This document shows, in pieces, positions 1 through 9,075 of a stretch of DNA of 64,000 nucleotides. Below the pieces are notes generated by a model, which saw nothing but the letters and a program-made list of their open reading frames with translations, did not search any database and was not told the DNA's origin. Every line of letters starts with the position of its first letter. Position 1 is the first letter of the stretch. A program made the translations under genes and the position numbers. Source of the DNA: JBCCXL01 sp039191605 (GTDB taxonomy: Bacteria; Acidobacteriota; Thermoanaerobaculia; Multivoradales; JAHZIX01); NCBI GenBank assembly GCA_039191605.1, contig JBCCXL010000025.1, positions 19,402 through 83,401 on the forward strand. The letters run 5' to 3'.

Positions 1-1272
1 CACGAGGCGTATCTGGAGAGAAAAGGGAAGCGATTGATGCTAGCGGAGCTCGCCGGCAACCATTATGAGTTGAGTGCAGCCTTGTGGCGGTGCTGGTTGG
101 ACAATTCAGCCATTTCCGTAGGCCCTAGGGATTGTCGCGAGATCGTCTCAATCCTAGATTTGATTCGGCTCTCAGGCGAGCGGCTTGTGACAAGAAGGAC
201 GCCGGCTAGCGGGGAGGTGCTAGTGCGAGTTATCGATAAGCCTCATGAGAGAGAACAGCGAACAGTATTTCCCGTGACCAGTGTATGCACGATTCCTGCT
301 ACTGCAGATCATGATGAGAACAAGTCCCCGGATTGGCTTCTGGAGAGCGAATCCCGCGTGCTCGACAGTCTGAACACCAGAGCCGATGAGATGCTGGATT
401 CTCTCGGCCCTCAGGAGGCTCGAATGGAGGTTCTGAGGCGTCACTTCTTCTACGAAGATTGGGATCGGAAAATTGTTCCCCGTACGATTGTTCCGCCAGT
501 GGCGTCCTACGTCGAGAAAGTCGGTAGTCGCGGAAAGAACTATGGTCACTTGACGTTCCCCCATGAGGCTGCCGGAATGGCAGCATTCAAGGCGATCGCC
601 GGAAATCAATCGGACAAGATTCTTGTAGGGGAGTCTTATAAGGAGCTTGCAGATCAGAGAACGCGTTTTGTTTGCTTTGGTAGCTCGGTGGTCAACGAGC
701 TCACTCGAATGGTTTTCCCCCTCGGCCTAGAGGGGAAGAGTGAGCTTCGGAGTCTCTTTGCGTTAGAGAAAATTCCCTACAGAATCGTTTTGGATCGGCA
801 GGACCCTGATGTCAAGGTGTACTCGGCGATGTTGGGTGGCGAGCGGCTGAAGAGGAGGAAAGCCATTATCGAGTCAATGCCCGGTGGTGTTTATAGAAAG
901 CACTCATTGCCCCCTCAGGAGTATTTGTGGTCCGCTGGCCGATGGCAGGGGTGGCTGAGGCGAGATCGCCTACTCGTCAGCAAGTTGCCGATCAACTTTG
1001 AAGGGGGCTCCTTGCTGTTGATCGAGGGAGGGCACGGAAGTGGGACCGAGGCGTTTCGGCTCCTTCTGAGCGAGAAGGCCTTCGATCCTCTCGCTTTGTC
1101 GGAGCTGAACCGGCTCCTCATCGGTTGGCGGTACTTCCAAATTGTCTTCGAGGTCGAGGACATCCGGCATGAGAAGGCTGGTAGCTCTCCACGCCATCTG
1201 AGGGTTTCATCGGATCTTCCGCCTCGGCAAGTACACCTATCGAAAGAGCTCTTGCCTTTTTGGAATAGTTAG
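1..1272 (+). CDS. Orphan protein of unknown function, 5' end cut by window edge
   Basis: The reading frame is open from base 1, so the start is probably outside the window; the first internal start-like codons are TTG-ATG at 34-39. At least 412 residues are visible. I do not recognise a family. The C-terminal half has a GSSVVNE segment followed by a RLLVSKLP strand and a LLLIEGGHGSGTEA glycine-rich stretch, a layout resembling a nucleotide- or ligand-sensing alpha/beta domain, but this is only an impression. No signal peptide or membrane segment is seen. Base composition is visibly AT-richer and codon choice less GC-biased than in all later genes, which suggests recent acquisition. Confidence 0.6.
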   Translation, partial: HEAYLERKGKRLMLAELAGNHYELSAALWRCWLDNSAISVGPRDCREIVSILDLIRLSGERLVTRRTPASGEVLVRVIDKPHEREQRTVFPVTSVCTIPATADHDENKSPDWLLESESRVLDSLNTRADEMLDSLGPQEARMEVLRRHFFYEDWDRKIVPRTIVPPVASYVEKVGSRGKNYGHLTFPHEAAGMAAFKAIAGNQSDKILVGESYKELADQRTRFVCFGSSVVNELTRMVFPLGLEGKSELRSLFALEKIPYRIVLDRQDPDVKVYSAMLGGERLKRRKAIIESMPGGVYRKHSLPPQEYLWSAGRWQGWLRRDRLLVSKLPINFEGGSLLLIEGGHGSGTEAFRLLLSEKAFDPLALSELNRLLIGWRYFQIVFEVEDIRHEKAGSSPRHLRVSSDLPPRQVHLSKELLPFWNS

Positions 1273-1419
1273 GAGGATTCGCGGGTAACTGCATAGGCGT
1301 TCAGCTCGCTGGTCCTTGGAGAAAGGCTCAGTGCATTCGTTGACTGCGGAAAGTCCATCAGGATTCAGCAAAGCTGCTTGGACCTCGAGAGTCTCGAACA
1401 GGTGACGGAGGTTCCAGAT

Positions 1420-1470
1420 AGATGGAAGGGCTAGCCAGATGGAAGTGCCAGCCAGACGGAAGGGCCAGCC
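1420..1470. repeat. Three tandem copies of a 17-bp repeat
   Basis: Units start at 1420, 1437 and 1454 and share the pattern AGAyGGAAGkGCyAGCC with one or two substitutions each. It lies in the 270-bp gene-poor stretch between the orphan gene and the small membrane protein gene. No coding role is evident and it is too short for a CRISPR array. Confidence 0.75.
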
Positions 1471-1543
1471 AAATGACCGGGCGCCGGGCGCTAGGGAAGT
1501 GCCCCAAGCCCTCTTGGGAGAGGCGATCCAGTCATGCAGCGAG

Positions 1544-1957
1544 TCATTGCTCTACCTGCCGCTTGATCCTCGCCAAGTCGATCCGTGCTGCTTCGAGCCT
1601 CGATTCGAGGCGCTCTAGCTCGGCCGTCAGAGGCCCGCTTCTGATCTTGAGGTAGACCCAGGCGACGAGGGTCATGGCGGCAAAGAAGGTGAAAACGGCG
1701 AGCAGAAATAGAGGCCAAGGCCACGGACCTTCCGCGCTTGCGACTCCGAACAGGCTCTCGTACCAAGGTACCGCCATTCGAGTGACGAAGACCGAGAATC
1801 CCACCTGGATCACCAGGATGGGGAGCACCTTCGTAAGGAACTCATCAAAGCTGTTCACCGACAGGGATTGGATCTCTTCGATCTCTTTTTTCAGCTTCGT
1901 GCGCCTGGCATCCAGGCGCGCCACGTTTTCTCTTTTTTCTACCAGAATGTCCTTCAT
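1544..1957 (-). CDS. Small membrane protein with flanking coiled coils
   Basis: A 137-residue protein of unknown family. A basic coiled coil occupies about residues 1-30. Two hydrophobic segments follow, about residues 42-62 and 74-98, separated by a Trp/Pro-rich loop. A second charged coiled coil, rich in Leu, Glu and Arg, ends the protein. The ATG at 1957 is preferred over the longer frame because GGAGAG lies just upstream. The topology suggests a hairpin in the inner membrane with both helical arms in the cytoplasm. The gene is monocistronic and on the strand opposite to the orphan gene. Confidence 0.55.
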   Translation of the reverse strand: MKDILVEKRENVARLDARRTKLKKEIEEIQSLSVNSFDEFLTKVLPILVIQVGFSVFVTRMAVPWYESLFGVASAEGPWPWPLFLLAVFTFFAAMTLVAWVYLKIRSGPLTAELERLESRLEAARIDLARIKRQVEQ

Positions 1958-2253
1958 GCTGCACTCTCCTCGAATGAACGACGGGCCTTCCGCTAGAAGG
2001 GCTTTCAACTAGGCAGCCCCATGTCGCAATGCTGCCGGGGCCCCACTGGTTTTCTAGCATTCTGACGTTCTAGCATTTTGGTCGACTGACTCGCGGCTCT
2101 ATCGGCCTGCTGATTTGTCTGCTCTGTGGTGATGATTCTCTCCCACGGCTTTCACCGACTCTTGCTTCTTGCCTGCATGCTTTTTACGTTCTGGTGTCGG
2201 GAGCGGGCTTGGGGAAAGGCTTTGAGCATCTTGCGATACGGAGTCTTTGGAGT

Positions 2254-3228
2254 TTAGCTGCGATAGAGATCTCCGATCTTCGGCCTCAGGCTGCTGGGAG
2301 GAACTCCCATTTCGCGGCCGAAGGCGCGGCTGAAGGCGGCGGCAGATTCGTAGCCGACCGACTGGGCCACTTCGCTGACGGAGGAGCCCTGGCGGAGCTG
2401 TCGTGCCGCCAGTCGTAGTCGCCAGGAGCTTAGATACTTCATGGGAGATTGGCCGACGGCGGCCTTGAATCGGGAGGCGAAGGGAGAGCGAGAGAGACCG
2501 AGCTGATTCGCCAGCTCCGGCACGGTCCAGGGGTGTTGGGGGTTGGCGTGGAGCAGGGAGAGGGCGCGGCCGGCGACCGGGTCCTGGAGCGCCGCCAGCC
2601 AGCTGGCGGCCTCTCCCTGGTGCTCTTGAAGCCAGCGCCGCAGGGCGCCGACCAAAATCAGGTCGACGAAGCGTGCTCTCGCTAGGGAGCTTCCCGGCAG
2701 ATCTTGCGCCGTTTCTGCCGCGAGCAGCTTCATGATGGTGCTCAGCCAGCGCTCGGGGGCGCCCTCGGATCCCCGCAGGATCAGGAGCGGCGGAAGCGCT
2801 TCGATGAGCGCCTCGCTGCCTATGGAGTCGATGACGAATCGACCGCAGGTTAGCTCGGTAGAGGAGGGCAGCCCGGAAGATTTCTGGGGTTGGGCTGGCT
2901 CATCGCTTAAATCGAGGCAGCGCTGATCAGCGTCGTAGCGCTCGGGCAAGACTTCGGTCAATGACCTGCGGTGTCGTGGGGCGGGATCGGAGGAGATCGT
3001 ATGTCCGCTGCCGCTCACCAGCAGGATCAAGTCCCCTGCGCGAGTTTCCTCGGCTTGATTCTCAGCCGGCAGGCTGATCCAACAGGAGCCGCGCTCCACG
3101 ACGTGGAAGTGAGCCTGGCCAGGCGGTAGGGAGAGGGAGGTGTCGTGGCCCAGGAGCGTGCAGCAGAAGATCTCTCCGCGAAGCTGTAGATGTCCGAGGA
3201 CCTCGGACAAGACATCCTCAGCGGCCAT
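2254..3228 (-). CDS. AraC-family transcriptional regulator
   Basis: A 324-residue AraC/XylS regulator. The N-terminal half looks like the cupin-type sensor found in this family (family knowledge: AraC_binding_6/RclR-like). The C-terminal 100 residues carry the double helix-turn-helix, with WTVPELANQLGLSRSPFASRF as the first and VSEVAQSVGYESAAAFSRAF as the second, followed by the usual F-x-R-x-x-G-x-P-P-S ending. An AGAGG motif sits 8 nt before the ATG. It is transcribed divergently from the lipoprotein beta-propeller gene and could control it; that link is inferred from position only. Confidence 0.9.
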   Translation of the reverse strand: MAAEDVLSEVLGHLQLRGEIFCCTLLGHDTSLSLPPGQAHFHVVERGSCWISLPAENQAEETRAGDLILLVSGSGHTISSDPAPRHRRSLTEVLPERYDADQRCLDLSDEPAQPQKSSGLPSSTELTCGRFVIDSIGSEALIEALPPLLILRGSEGAPERWLSTIMKLLAAETAQDLPGSSLARARFVDLILVGALRRWLQEHQGEAASWLAALQDPVAGRALSLLHANPQHPWTVPELANQLGLSRSPFASRFKAAVGQSPMKYLSSWRLRLAARQLRQGSSVSEVAQSVGYESAAAFSRAFGREMGVPPSSLRPKIGDLYRS

Positions 3229-3401
3229 TCTCTTGAACCTCTAGAAGGAGCATTGTAGGCGCTTCTGCAAAGAAATCAGTCTTCTTGATCATAGATCCTC
3301 TCATCTACCCGGAATATAACAGGAGCTCACGATCCGGTGAGTTTCCTGGCGCCCCCCGAGGCCCTGGGCTCGTCGGCCAGGATCCCTACGGAGGAATGAC
3401 C

Positions 3402-4484
3402 ATGTTGAGAGTTTCGAGGATGCAGAAGGAATTGATTCCTCTGGTGGCTGTTGTCTCGCTGGCTGTTGGCCTGCAGGCTGCAGGCTGCGGCCAGGCTGAG
3501 GAGCGAGGACTGCCCGAGGAGCCTGAGCAGCGGGCCGTCGCGGGCAGCGGGAATCAGAATCCCGATATCCAGGGCGCGGAAGCCGCCAACCCCCTGGCGG
3601 CGGGGATCGCTATCGAGCGCCCTCCCCACGCCGCCGCGGAGGTCGCTCATAGGGAGGCGACGGTGCTGGCGGAATGGCCGGTGGGCACCTTCGTGGAGAA
3701 CCTAGTGGCGCTGGCGGACGGCTCTTTCTTGGTGAGTGTGGTGACCGCGAAGCGTATCGATAGGGTCAGCGCCGATGGATCGAGGGCTGTCTTTGCCCAA
3801 TTCGAGCACGAGCCGACGGGCCTCTCGAGGGTCGGTGACGAGGTGATCGTGAATCTCGGGGCCCCGGGGCAGCCGGGCTGGGCTCTGTGGGGCCTCTCGT
3901 TGGCCGATGGAGAGAGACGGTCCATCGCCGAGATCCCGGAGGCTCTCTTTCTCAATGGCTCCACGCCCTTCGGCGATCGCTCCGTCTTGGTGACGGATTC
4001 GATCCTCGGCCAGGTATTCCAGGTCGATCTCCTCGACGGAAGCTACCGGGTCTGGTGGCGTGACGAGCGTCTCGGCAAGATCTCGGAGGACCGCTGGATG
4101 CCCGGAGCCAACGGCATCGCCGCGACGGAGAACGAGGTCTTCGTCGCGAGCACGGAGAGGGCCTTGCTGCTCAGGGTAGAGATCCAGCCGAACGGCAGCG
4201 CCGGGGCCGCCGGCGTGCTGGGGGAGCAGCTCGTCGGAGATGATCTGGTCCTCGCCGCCGACGGCACGATCTACCTCACCACCAACGTCTACAACCAGGT
4301 CCTCGCGGTGAGCGAGGACGGCAGCCGCCGAGAGCTGGCGGGCGTCGATCAATTCATGAACGGCGCGACGGCGGCGGCTCTAGCTCCTGACGGCCATCTG
4401 GTGGTCACCACCACCGGCGGCATCCTAGCGCCGGTGGACGGAGTGGTGCAGCCGGCGAAGCTCGTTCGCCTGAAGATCAGCTGA
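3402..4484 (+). CDS. Lipoprotein with SMP-30/NHL-like beta-propeller
   Basis: The start ATG at 3402 is chosen because GGAGGA lies 6 nt upstream; longer starts would bury the signal sequence. Residues 1-25 form a signal peptide ending in an AAGC lipobox-like site, so the protein is probably lipid-anchored after secretion. A low-complexity Glu/Pro/Ala linker follows. The rest contains repeated short strand blocks (for example LADGSFLVS, GDEVIVNLG, ADGTIYLTTNVYN, APDGHLVVTTTGG), typical of six-bladed SMP-30/gluconolactonase-like propellers. Substrate is unknown. It is divergent from the AraC gene. Confidence 0.7.
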   Translation: MLRVSRMQKELIPLVAVVSLAVGLQAAGCGQAEERGLPEEPEQRAVAGSGNQNPDIQGAEAANPLAAGIAIERPPHAAAEVAHREATVLAEWPVGTFVENLVALADGSFLVSVVTAKRIDRVSADGSRAVFAQFEHEPTGLSRVGDEVIVNLGAPGQPGWALWGLSLADGERRSIAEIPEALFLNGSTPFGDRSVLVTDSILGQVFQVDLLDGSYRVWWRDERLGKISEDRWMPGANGIAATENEVFVASTERALLLRVEIQPNGSAGAAGVLGEQLVGDDLVLAADGTIYLTTNVYNQVLAVSEDGSRRELAGVDQFMNGATAAALAPDGHLVVTTTGGILAPVDGVVQPAKLVRLKIS

Positions 4485-4538
4485 GCGCTGAGGCCCCTTC
4501 TCGGCGAGAGCCGAGGAGGAGGTTGCCTGCTCTGGGCC

Positions 4539-5930
4539 TCAGCTGTCTTCCAGGATCTCGTCCTTCTGCGGATCCCACACCGTCACCGGGCCGAGGCTGG
4601 AGAGCTGTTCCTTCAGGGCGTCGGCGGGGCCGACGGCGAGGATGGTGGCCTGGGCGGGGTGGAGATGGCGCTGGGCGAGATCCAGGAGGCCCTCGGGGGT
4701 GACGCTGCGGAAGGATTCGAGGTATTGGTCGAAATAGTCGTCCGGCAGATCGTAGAGGGGCAGCAGGGTGAGTCGCGCGGCGAGGTCGTCGAAGGTTTGG
4801 AGCTGGGTGGCGAAGATGCCGGTGAGGTAGTTGGCGGTGTCTTCCAGCTCCTCGAGATCCACCGCCTCGCGGCGCAGGATCTCCATTTCCTTGAGGATCT
4901 CTTCCGTAGCGCGGCCGGCGACCTCGGTGGCGACGGCGGTCTGTACCTTGAAGGGGCCGGCGCCCCGGCGGCCGATGAAGCGGCTGTGGGCGCCGTAGGT
5001 GAAGCCGTGGACCTCGCGCAGATTGAGGTTGATGCGGCTGATGAACTTCCCGCCGAGCAGGGCGTTGAGCACCATCAGCGAGCCGTATTCCGGATCGGTG
5101 CGGGGGACGCCGACGTGTCCCACCCGAAGCTCCGTCTGAGCCGCCGCCGGGCGGTGAACGATCCACACCCGGCGCTCTCCCGGCGCTGACTCAGGATAGG
5201 TGGGATGGAGCGGAGCGGGGCCGAGATCGAGGCGACCGAAGGATGAGTCCAGCAGCGGCAGCAGCTGGTCTTCGGACACCGCGCCGGCGGCCACCAGGAA
5301 GGCTCCCTGGCAGCGGTAGTGGCGCTGGTAGAAGTTGCGGATGGCCGTCTCGTCGATCTTCTCCAGGCTCGCCTCGTTGCCGTGGAGGGAGCTGCCGTAG
5401 AGAGCGTCGCCGTAGAGGGCGCGATCGAGGTAGAGGTTGGCGAGGGCCTGGGAGTCGTCCCGCCGTTGCAGCAGGCTGGCCTGCCGCCGCTCCGCCAGTC
5501 GGCGGATCTCTCGGGTGGGAAAGGCGGGTTCCAGCACCACCTCCGACAGCAGCTCGACGGTGGCTTCGAGGTGGGTCGAGAGGCCGAAGGTGCTGACGTA
5601 CGCAGCATTCCAGCCAGCATCGGTGGTCAGGCTGCCGCCCAAGGCCTCAGCGGCGTGGGCGATGGCCCGCGAATCTCGCCGGGTAGAACCTTCATCCAGC
5701 AGGCTGGCGGTAAACGTAGCGATGCCGTCGAGACCCTCGGGATCGTGCTCGCCGCCGGCGGGGGCGAAGAGCTCCAGTCGAGCGAGGGGGAGGGTGGGAT
5801 CCGGGGCCAGCACCACCGGTAGACCGTTATTGAGCCGGTGCCGGGAGAAGGAGGGGAAGACGAAGTCGCGGGCGGGCCGCAGCGCCGGTGGCGAGTTGCG
5901 GTCCAGGGAAGGAGAGAGGATGTCGCTCAT
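4539..5930 (-). CDS. M16 peptidase-like protein, non-catalytic partner
   Basis: A 463-residue M16 (insulinase/processing peptidase) family protein. Both half-domains of the family are recognisable, but the zinc-binding HxxEH motif is missing: the equivalent stretch reads TASLLDEG. The C-terminal part keeps the Arg/Tyr pair region SRINLNLREVHGFTYGA used in this family to bind substrate backbone. Its start overlaps the stop of the upstream M16 gene by 4 nt (ATGA), so the two are translationally coupled. Two-subunit M16 enzymes with one active and one inactive chain are established; this pair fits that arrangement. Confidence 0.88.
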   Translation of the reverse strand: MSDILSPSLDRNSPPALRPARDFVFPSFSRHRLNNGLPVVLAPDPTLPLARLELFAPAGGEHDPEGLDGIATFTASLLDEGSTRRDSRAIAHAAEALGGSLTTDAGWNAAYVSTFGLSTHLEATVELLSEVVLEPAFPTREIRRLAERRQASLLQRRDDSQALANLYLDRALYGDALYGSSLHGNEASLEKIDETAIRNFYQRHYRCQGAFLVAAGAVSEDQLLPLLDSSFGRLDLGPAPLHPTYPESAPGERRVWIVHRPAAAQTELRVGHVGVPRTDPEYGSLMVLNALLGGKFISRINLNLREVHGFTYGAHSRFIGRRGAGPFKVQTAVATEVAGRATEEILKEMEILRREAVDLEELEDTANYLTGIFATQLQTFDDLAARLTLLPLYDLPDDYFDQYLESFRSVTPEGLLDLAQRHLHPAQATILAVGPADALKEQLSSLGPVTVWDPQKDEILEDS

Positions 5931-7261
5931 CGTGCTGCTCCCTCGTCGGCTACCGCTTCGGCGTTCGACTTGCTGCGGGGAAGATAGGTGACGCTCACTC
6001 GCTGATGGCGCTGGAGGAATTGCCGGGCGAAGCCGGCGAGGTCCTGCGACTCCAGCTCCAGGTAGCGGCGATGCTCCTCCATAGCGCGCTCCGGGGCGTC
6101 GAAATAGGTCGTCATCTCGCTCAGGCGATCGGCGCGATCCTCGATGGTCTGGAGCCCCTGATAGTGCGAGACCAGCGTTCGATTGCGGGCTCGCTCCAGG
6201 TGTTCCGGCGCTAGCTTGCCGGCGGCGGCCCGGTCGAGCTCCGCCAACAGCTCCTCCTCGAGCTCCTTCGGGTCGACGCCGGGACGGCAGGTGGCGATGA
6301 CGTAGAAGGTGGTCGCAATCTCCAGCGGCAGAATGTACGCGGCCACATCCTGTGCCAGCTGGCGCTCGTACACCAGGCGCTGATAGAGGGGAGAAGACTT
6401 GCCGCTGCCGAGGGCGGTGGCCAGCAGGTCGCCGGCATACCAGGAACGATCCCCGTAGGCCGGAGCCCGGAAGCCGAGATAGACCCGCGAGAGCTGGACG
6501 TCGTCCTCCACCTGGATGGTGCGCGGCGACTCCATCGGCAGAGTGTCGGCGACCACCGGTGGGGGAGTGGGGCCGGAGGCGAGGGGGCCGAAGAAGCGCT
6601 CCACCTGCTCCAGGGCGCGATCCGGATCGAAGTCACCGCATAGGGTGAGCACCGCGTTATTCGGCAGGTAGTAGGTGCTGAAGAAGGCCTGGACGTCCTC
6701 CAGGGTGGCGGCGGCGATGTCCTCCATGGTGCCGATCACCGGCCAGCTATAGGGGTGTCCCGGGGGCCAGAGCAATTCTTGGAGACGCTCGAAGGCCCGT
6801 CCGTAGGGTCGGTTGTCGGTGCGCTGGCGACGCTCGTTCATCACCACGCTGCGCTGGTTCTCGAGCTTCTCTGAGTCGATTCCCGGCAGCAGAAAGCCCA
6901 TGCGATCCGACTCCAGCCACAGGGCGAGGTCGAGAGCGCCGGCGGGAAGGGTCTCGTAATAGTTGGTGCGGTCGAACCAGGTCGATCCGTTGACCACGCC
7001 GCCGACCTTCTGCACGTGTTGGAAGTGCTGATTGTCGGGCACGTGTTCCGAGCCCTGGAAGAGCATGTGCTCAAAGAGATGGGCGAAGCCGGTTCGTCCC
7101 GGTCGCTCGTTCTTCGAGCCGACGTGGTACCAGAGGTTGACGGCGACCAGGGGAAGGGTGTGATCTGGCTGCAGATTGACTCGGAGGCCGTTGTCCAGCT
7201 GGTGGCGGCGCAGATCCAGATCGGTGATGGAGGCTAGGTCAGGGGTAGTGGAGGGGCACAT
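5927..7261 (-). CDS. Zinc-dependent M16 peptidase, catalytic partner
   Basis: This 444-residue M16 family metallopeptidase has the full inverted zinc motif HLFEH (His61, Glu64, His65) and the third ligand in VMNERRQR (Glu143), the usual spacing. It should form the active chain of a heterodimer with the inactive M16 protein encoded immediately downstream. No signal peptide is obvious, so location is uncertain. The ATG at 7261 gives a normal N-terminus; a TTG at 7303 in the same frame would add 14 residues. Neither start has a clear ribosome binding site. Confidence 0.9.
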   Translation of the reverse strand: MCPSTTPDLASITDLDLRRHQLDNGLRVNLQPDHTLPLVAVNLWYHVGSKNERPGRTGFAHLFEHMLFQGSEHVPDNQHFQHVQKVGGVVNGSTWFDRTNYYETLPAGALDLALWLESDRMGFLLPGIDSEKLENQRSVVMNERRQRTDNRPYGRAFERLQELLWPPGHPYSWPVIGTMEDIAAATLEDVQAFFSTYYLPNNAVLTLCGDFDPDRALEQVERFFGPLASGPTPPPVVADTLPMESPRTIQVEDDVQLSRVYLGFRAPAYGDRSWYAGDLLATALGSGKSSPLYQRLVYERQLAQDVAAYILPLEIATTFYVIATCRPGVDPKELEEELLAELDRAAAGKLAPEHLERARNRTLVSHYQGLQTIEDRADRLSEMTTYFDAPERAMEEHRRYLELESQDLAGFARQFLQRHQRVSVTYLPRSKSNAEAVADEGAAR

Positions 7262-7710
7262 GCTCGGGGTGGGGAAAGGGAGTCGAAGGGCTCGGTTGGC
7301 CAAGAAGGTCCAGCTTCGATGCCGTCACGACTCGCTGTGGAGGAGTTTCGGCAGGAGAGAACCGCGCGGATACCGCGGGATGGAGCGTCTGCAGGGAGAA
7401 GACGACAGGACGATTCTCTGAGGGCTGATGGAGAATGGAAGCCGGTACGGACGAATCCTCGAAGGAGAGGCAAGAGAAGAGATGAGGGAGGCAGCGGAAG
7501 TGAGCGCATGCCTACCGTGAGGGGATTCAGGCAGTCTACGGAGGCATAGAAAGGGTGTCAACCGGAGGTGGGGCGACTCCCAGGGGCTCCGTCGAAGGCA
7601 GTCGCCGGCCCTGCTGGGATGACTTCAAAAAGCCGTTGGGGGCTGCAGATTGGCGGGAGTGCGGCAGAAATCCCTTGACTTACGCCGTGTTGCCGCCTAC
7701 GATAATCGCC
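7262..7710. other. Divergent control region between M16 operon and lexA
   Basis: About 450 bases without a convincing gene. It should hold promoters for the leftward M16 pair and for lexA. Only the lexA promoter close to the right end is clear. The short frames here show no codon bias or conserved pattern. I found no clear LexA operator palindrome. Confidence 0.6.
7675..7703 (+). promoter_or_regulatory. Predicted lexA sigma-70 promoter, leaderless arrangement
   Basis: TTGACT at 7675-7680 and TACGAT at 7698-7703 are separated by 17 bp. The expected transcription start falls at about 7710-7711, exactly at the lexA ATG. No Shine-Dalgarno sequence can fit, so the mRNA is predicted to be leaderless. 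Confidence 0.6.
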
Positions 7711-8529
7711 ATGGCTAAGCAAGATCTCCCGCTCGACTCTGCTCCCTCCCCGATTTCGGATTCCTCCGTATCGAACTCGTCCGAGGCGAAGGAATTCGCC
7801 TCCTCTAAGGATAGTGCTGCTTCAGAGGCCGGAGTCCCAGCCGCTGCGGCGCCGGCGGCCAAGAAGAGGACCCCGCGGGCGGCGAAGAGGGGGCGCCCCC
7901 AGGGGGGAGGCTCGAAGGCGAAGTATCTGACCGAGCGTCAGAAAGCCATTCTCGACTTCATTCTCAGCTTCCAGGGGGAGCAGGGAATCGCTCCGACCCA
8001 TCGCGAGATCTGCGATCAATTTGGCTACAGCTCCTATGGAACGGTCTACAAGCACCTCAAGCTCTTGGAGCAGAAGGGCTACCTAACCCGCGACTGGAAC
8101 CAGAAGCGGGGGATTCAGGTGGTGATGGAAGAAGAGGAGACGGAGGCTTCCGGCCTTCCCTTCTACGGCAAGATTGCCGCCGGTCGGCCCATCGAGGCGA
8201 TTCAGGGAAGAGATCGACTGGAGGTGCCTGGGCATCTGCTGAGTCGTCGTCCTGGGGAACACTACGTTCTTCGGGTGGCTGGTGAATCGATGATCGAGGA
8301 AGGCATCCACGACGGCGATCTGGTGGTGGTGCTGAGCCGGGACGATGCGGAGACCGGGGACATGGTCGTGGCCCTGGTGGACGACGAAGCGACGCTGAAG
8401 CGCTTCTATCCGGAAGGAGAGCAGGTGCGCCTCCAGCCCGCGAACCCTCAGATGAAGCCGATCTTTGTTCCGGCAGACCAGCTGCGGATTCAGGGCGTGG
8501 TGGTGGGTCTGATGCGGAAGTACCTCTGA
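7711..8529 (+). CDS. lexA: LexA repressor with N-terminal AT-hook-like extension
   Basis: SOS repressor and self-cleaving protease. Residues 72-138 form the winged HTH (TERQKAILDFI ... GIAPTHREIC ... GTVYKHLKLLEQKGYL). The cleavage site is Ala157-Gly158 in KIAAGRP, and the S24 catalytic dyad is Ser193 (GESM) and Lys230 (ATLKRF). The first 70 residues are an unusual extension: a Ser/Ala/Glu-rich segment and then a basic stretch with the AT-hook-like core KRGRP at 59-63. At 272 residues it is about 70 longer than typical LexA. The start is set by the promoter position. It is monocistronic. Confidence 0.95.
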   Translation: MAKQDLPLDSAPSPISDSSVSNSSEAKEFASSKDSAASEAGVPAAAAPAAKKRTPRAAKRGRPQGGGSKAKYLTERQKAILDFILSFQGEQGIAPTHREICDQFGYSSYGTVYKHLKLLEQKGYLTRDWNQKRGIQVVMEEEETEASGLPFYGKIAAGRPIEAIQGRDRLEVPGHLLSRRPGEHYVLRVAGESMIEEGIHDGDLVVVLSRDDAETGDMVVALVDDEATLKRFYPEGEQVRLQPANPQMKPIFVPADQLRIQGVVVGLMRKYL

Positions 8530-9075
8530 GATGTCTCTCTAGGAACGGTGCGCTCGAGCGTCCTGACCCCTGGTTTCTGACATTCCAGAATCTGATACTC
8601 CAGACCCTGATACCCCATACCCTGAGATCCCGGCTCCCGGGCTTACGCCCCTGAAGTCCGTACCCCTGAGGTCCCTGCTGTGGGGCCTTTTCTCTTCTGG
8701 GCACGCTGGTTCGGCATGCCGGTCTCTTGTGCACCCTGGTGCCTTGTGCTTGGGCACCTTGGTCTTTTGGGGCACCCTGGGCTCCCTTATTGGGGTGGGC
8801 TGGCGCCTCGCAGAGCCTTTGGTCCTCCGAGCTCCTCGATTCCGCTTTGCCGATTGTGGCGTCATCGGGGGTTGGGGGTATTCAGAGTCAGAGCTCTCTG
8901 AGGCTAGAGTTGTCGGGTGGTACCGCTGGAGCAGGGGGCGGTTTGGAAAGGGCCCGGAAGTCCTTTCGTCTCTGCTTTTTTCTCCTAAATCGGTTATCCT
9001 TGAGAGCCCTTCGCCCACAAAACGCGTAGCGAGCTTCCCCCCCAGGTGAGCCGCGCGGGAGCCGACCCGCAAGCT
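8530..9075. other. Gene-free spacer between lexA and pilT
   Basis: About 540 bases with no credible coding frame. The first 150 bases are made of degenerate short repeats around CCTGA/CTGATAC. The rest is T-rich on the plus strand. A promoter for pilT is expected near the right end but I cannot define it. Confidence 0.5.

Noticed and set aside
1420..1470. Tandem 17-bp repeat as a CRISPR array
   Set aside because: Units are adjacent without spacers and only three in number; no cas gene is present.
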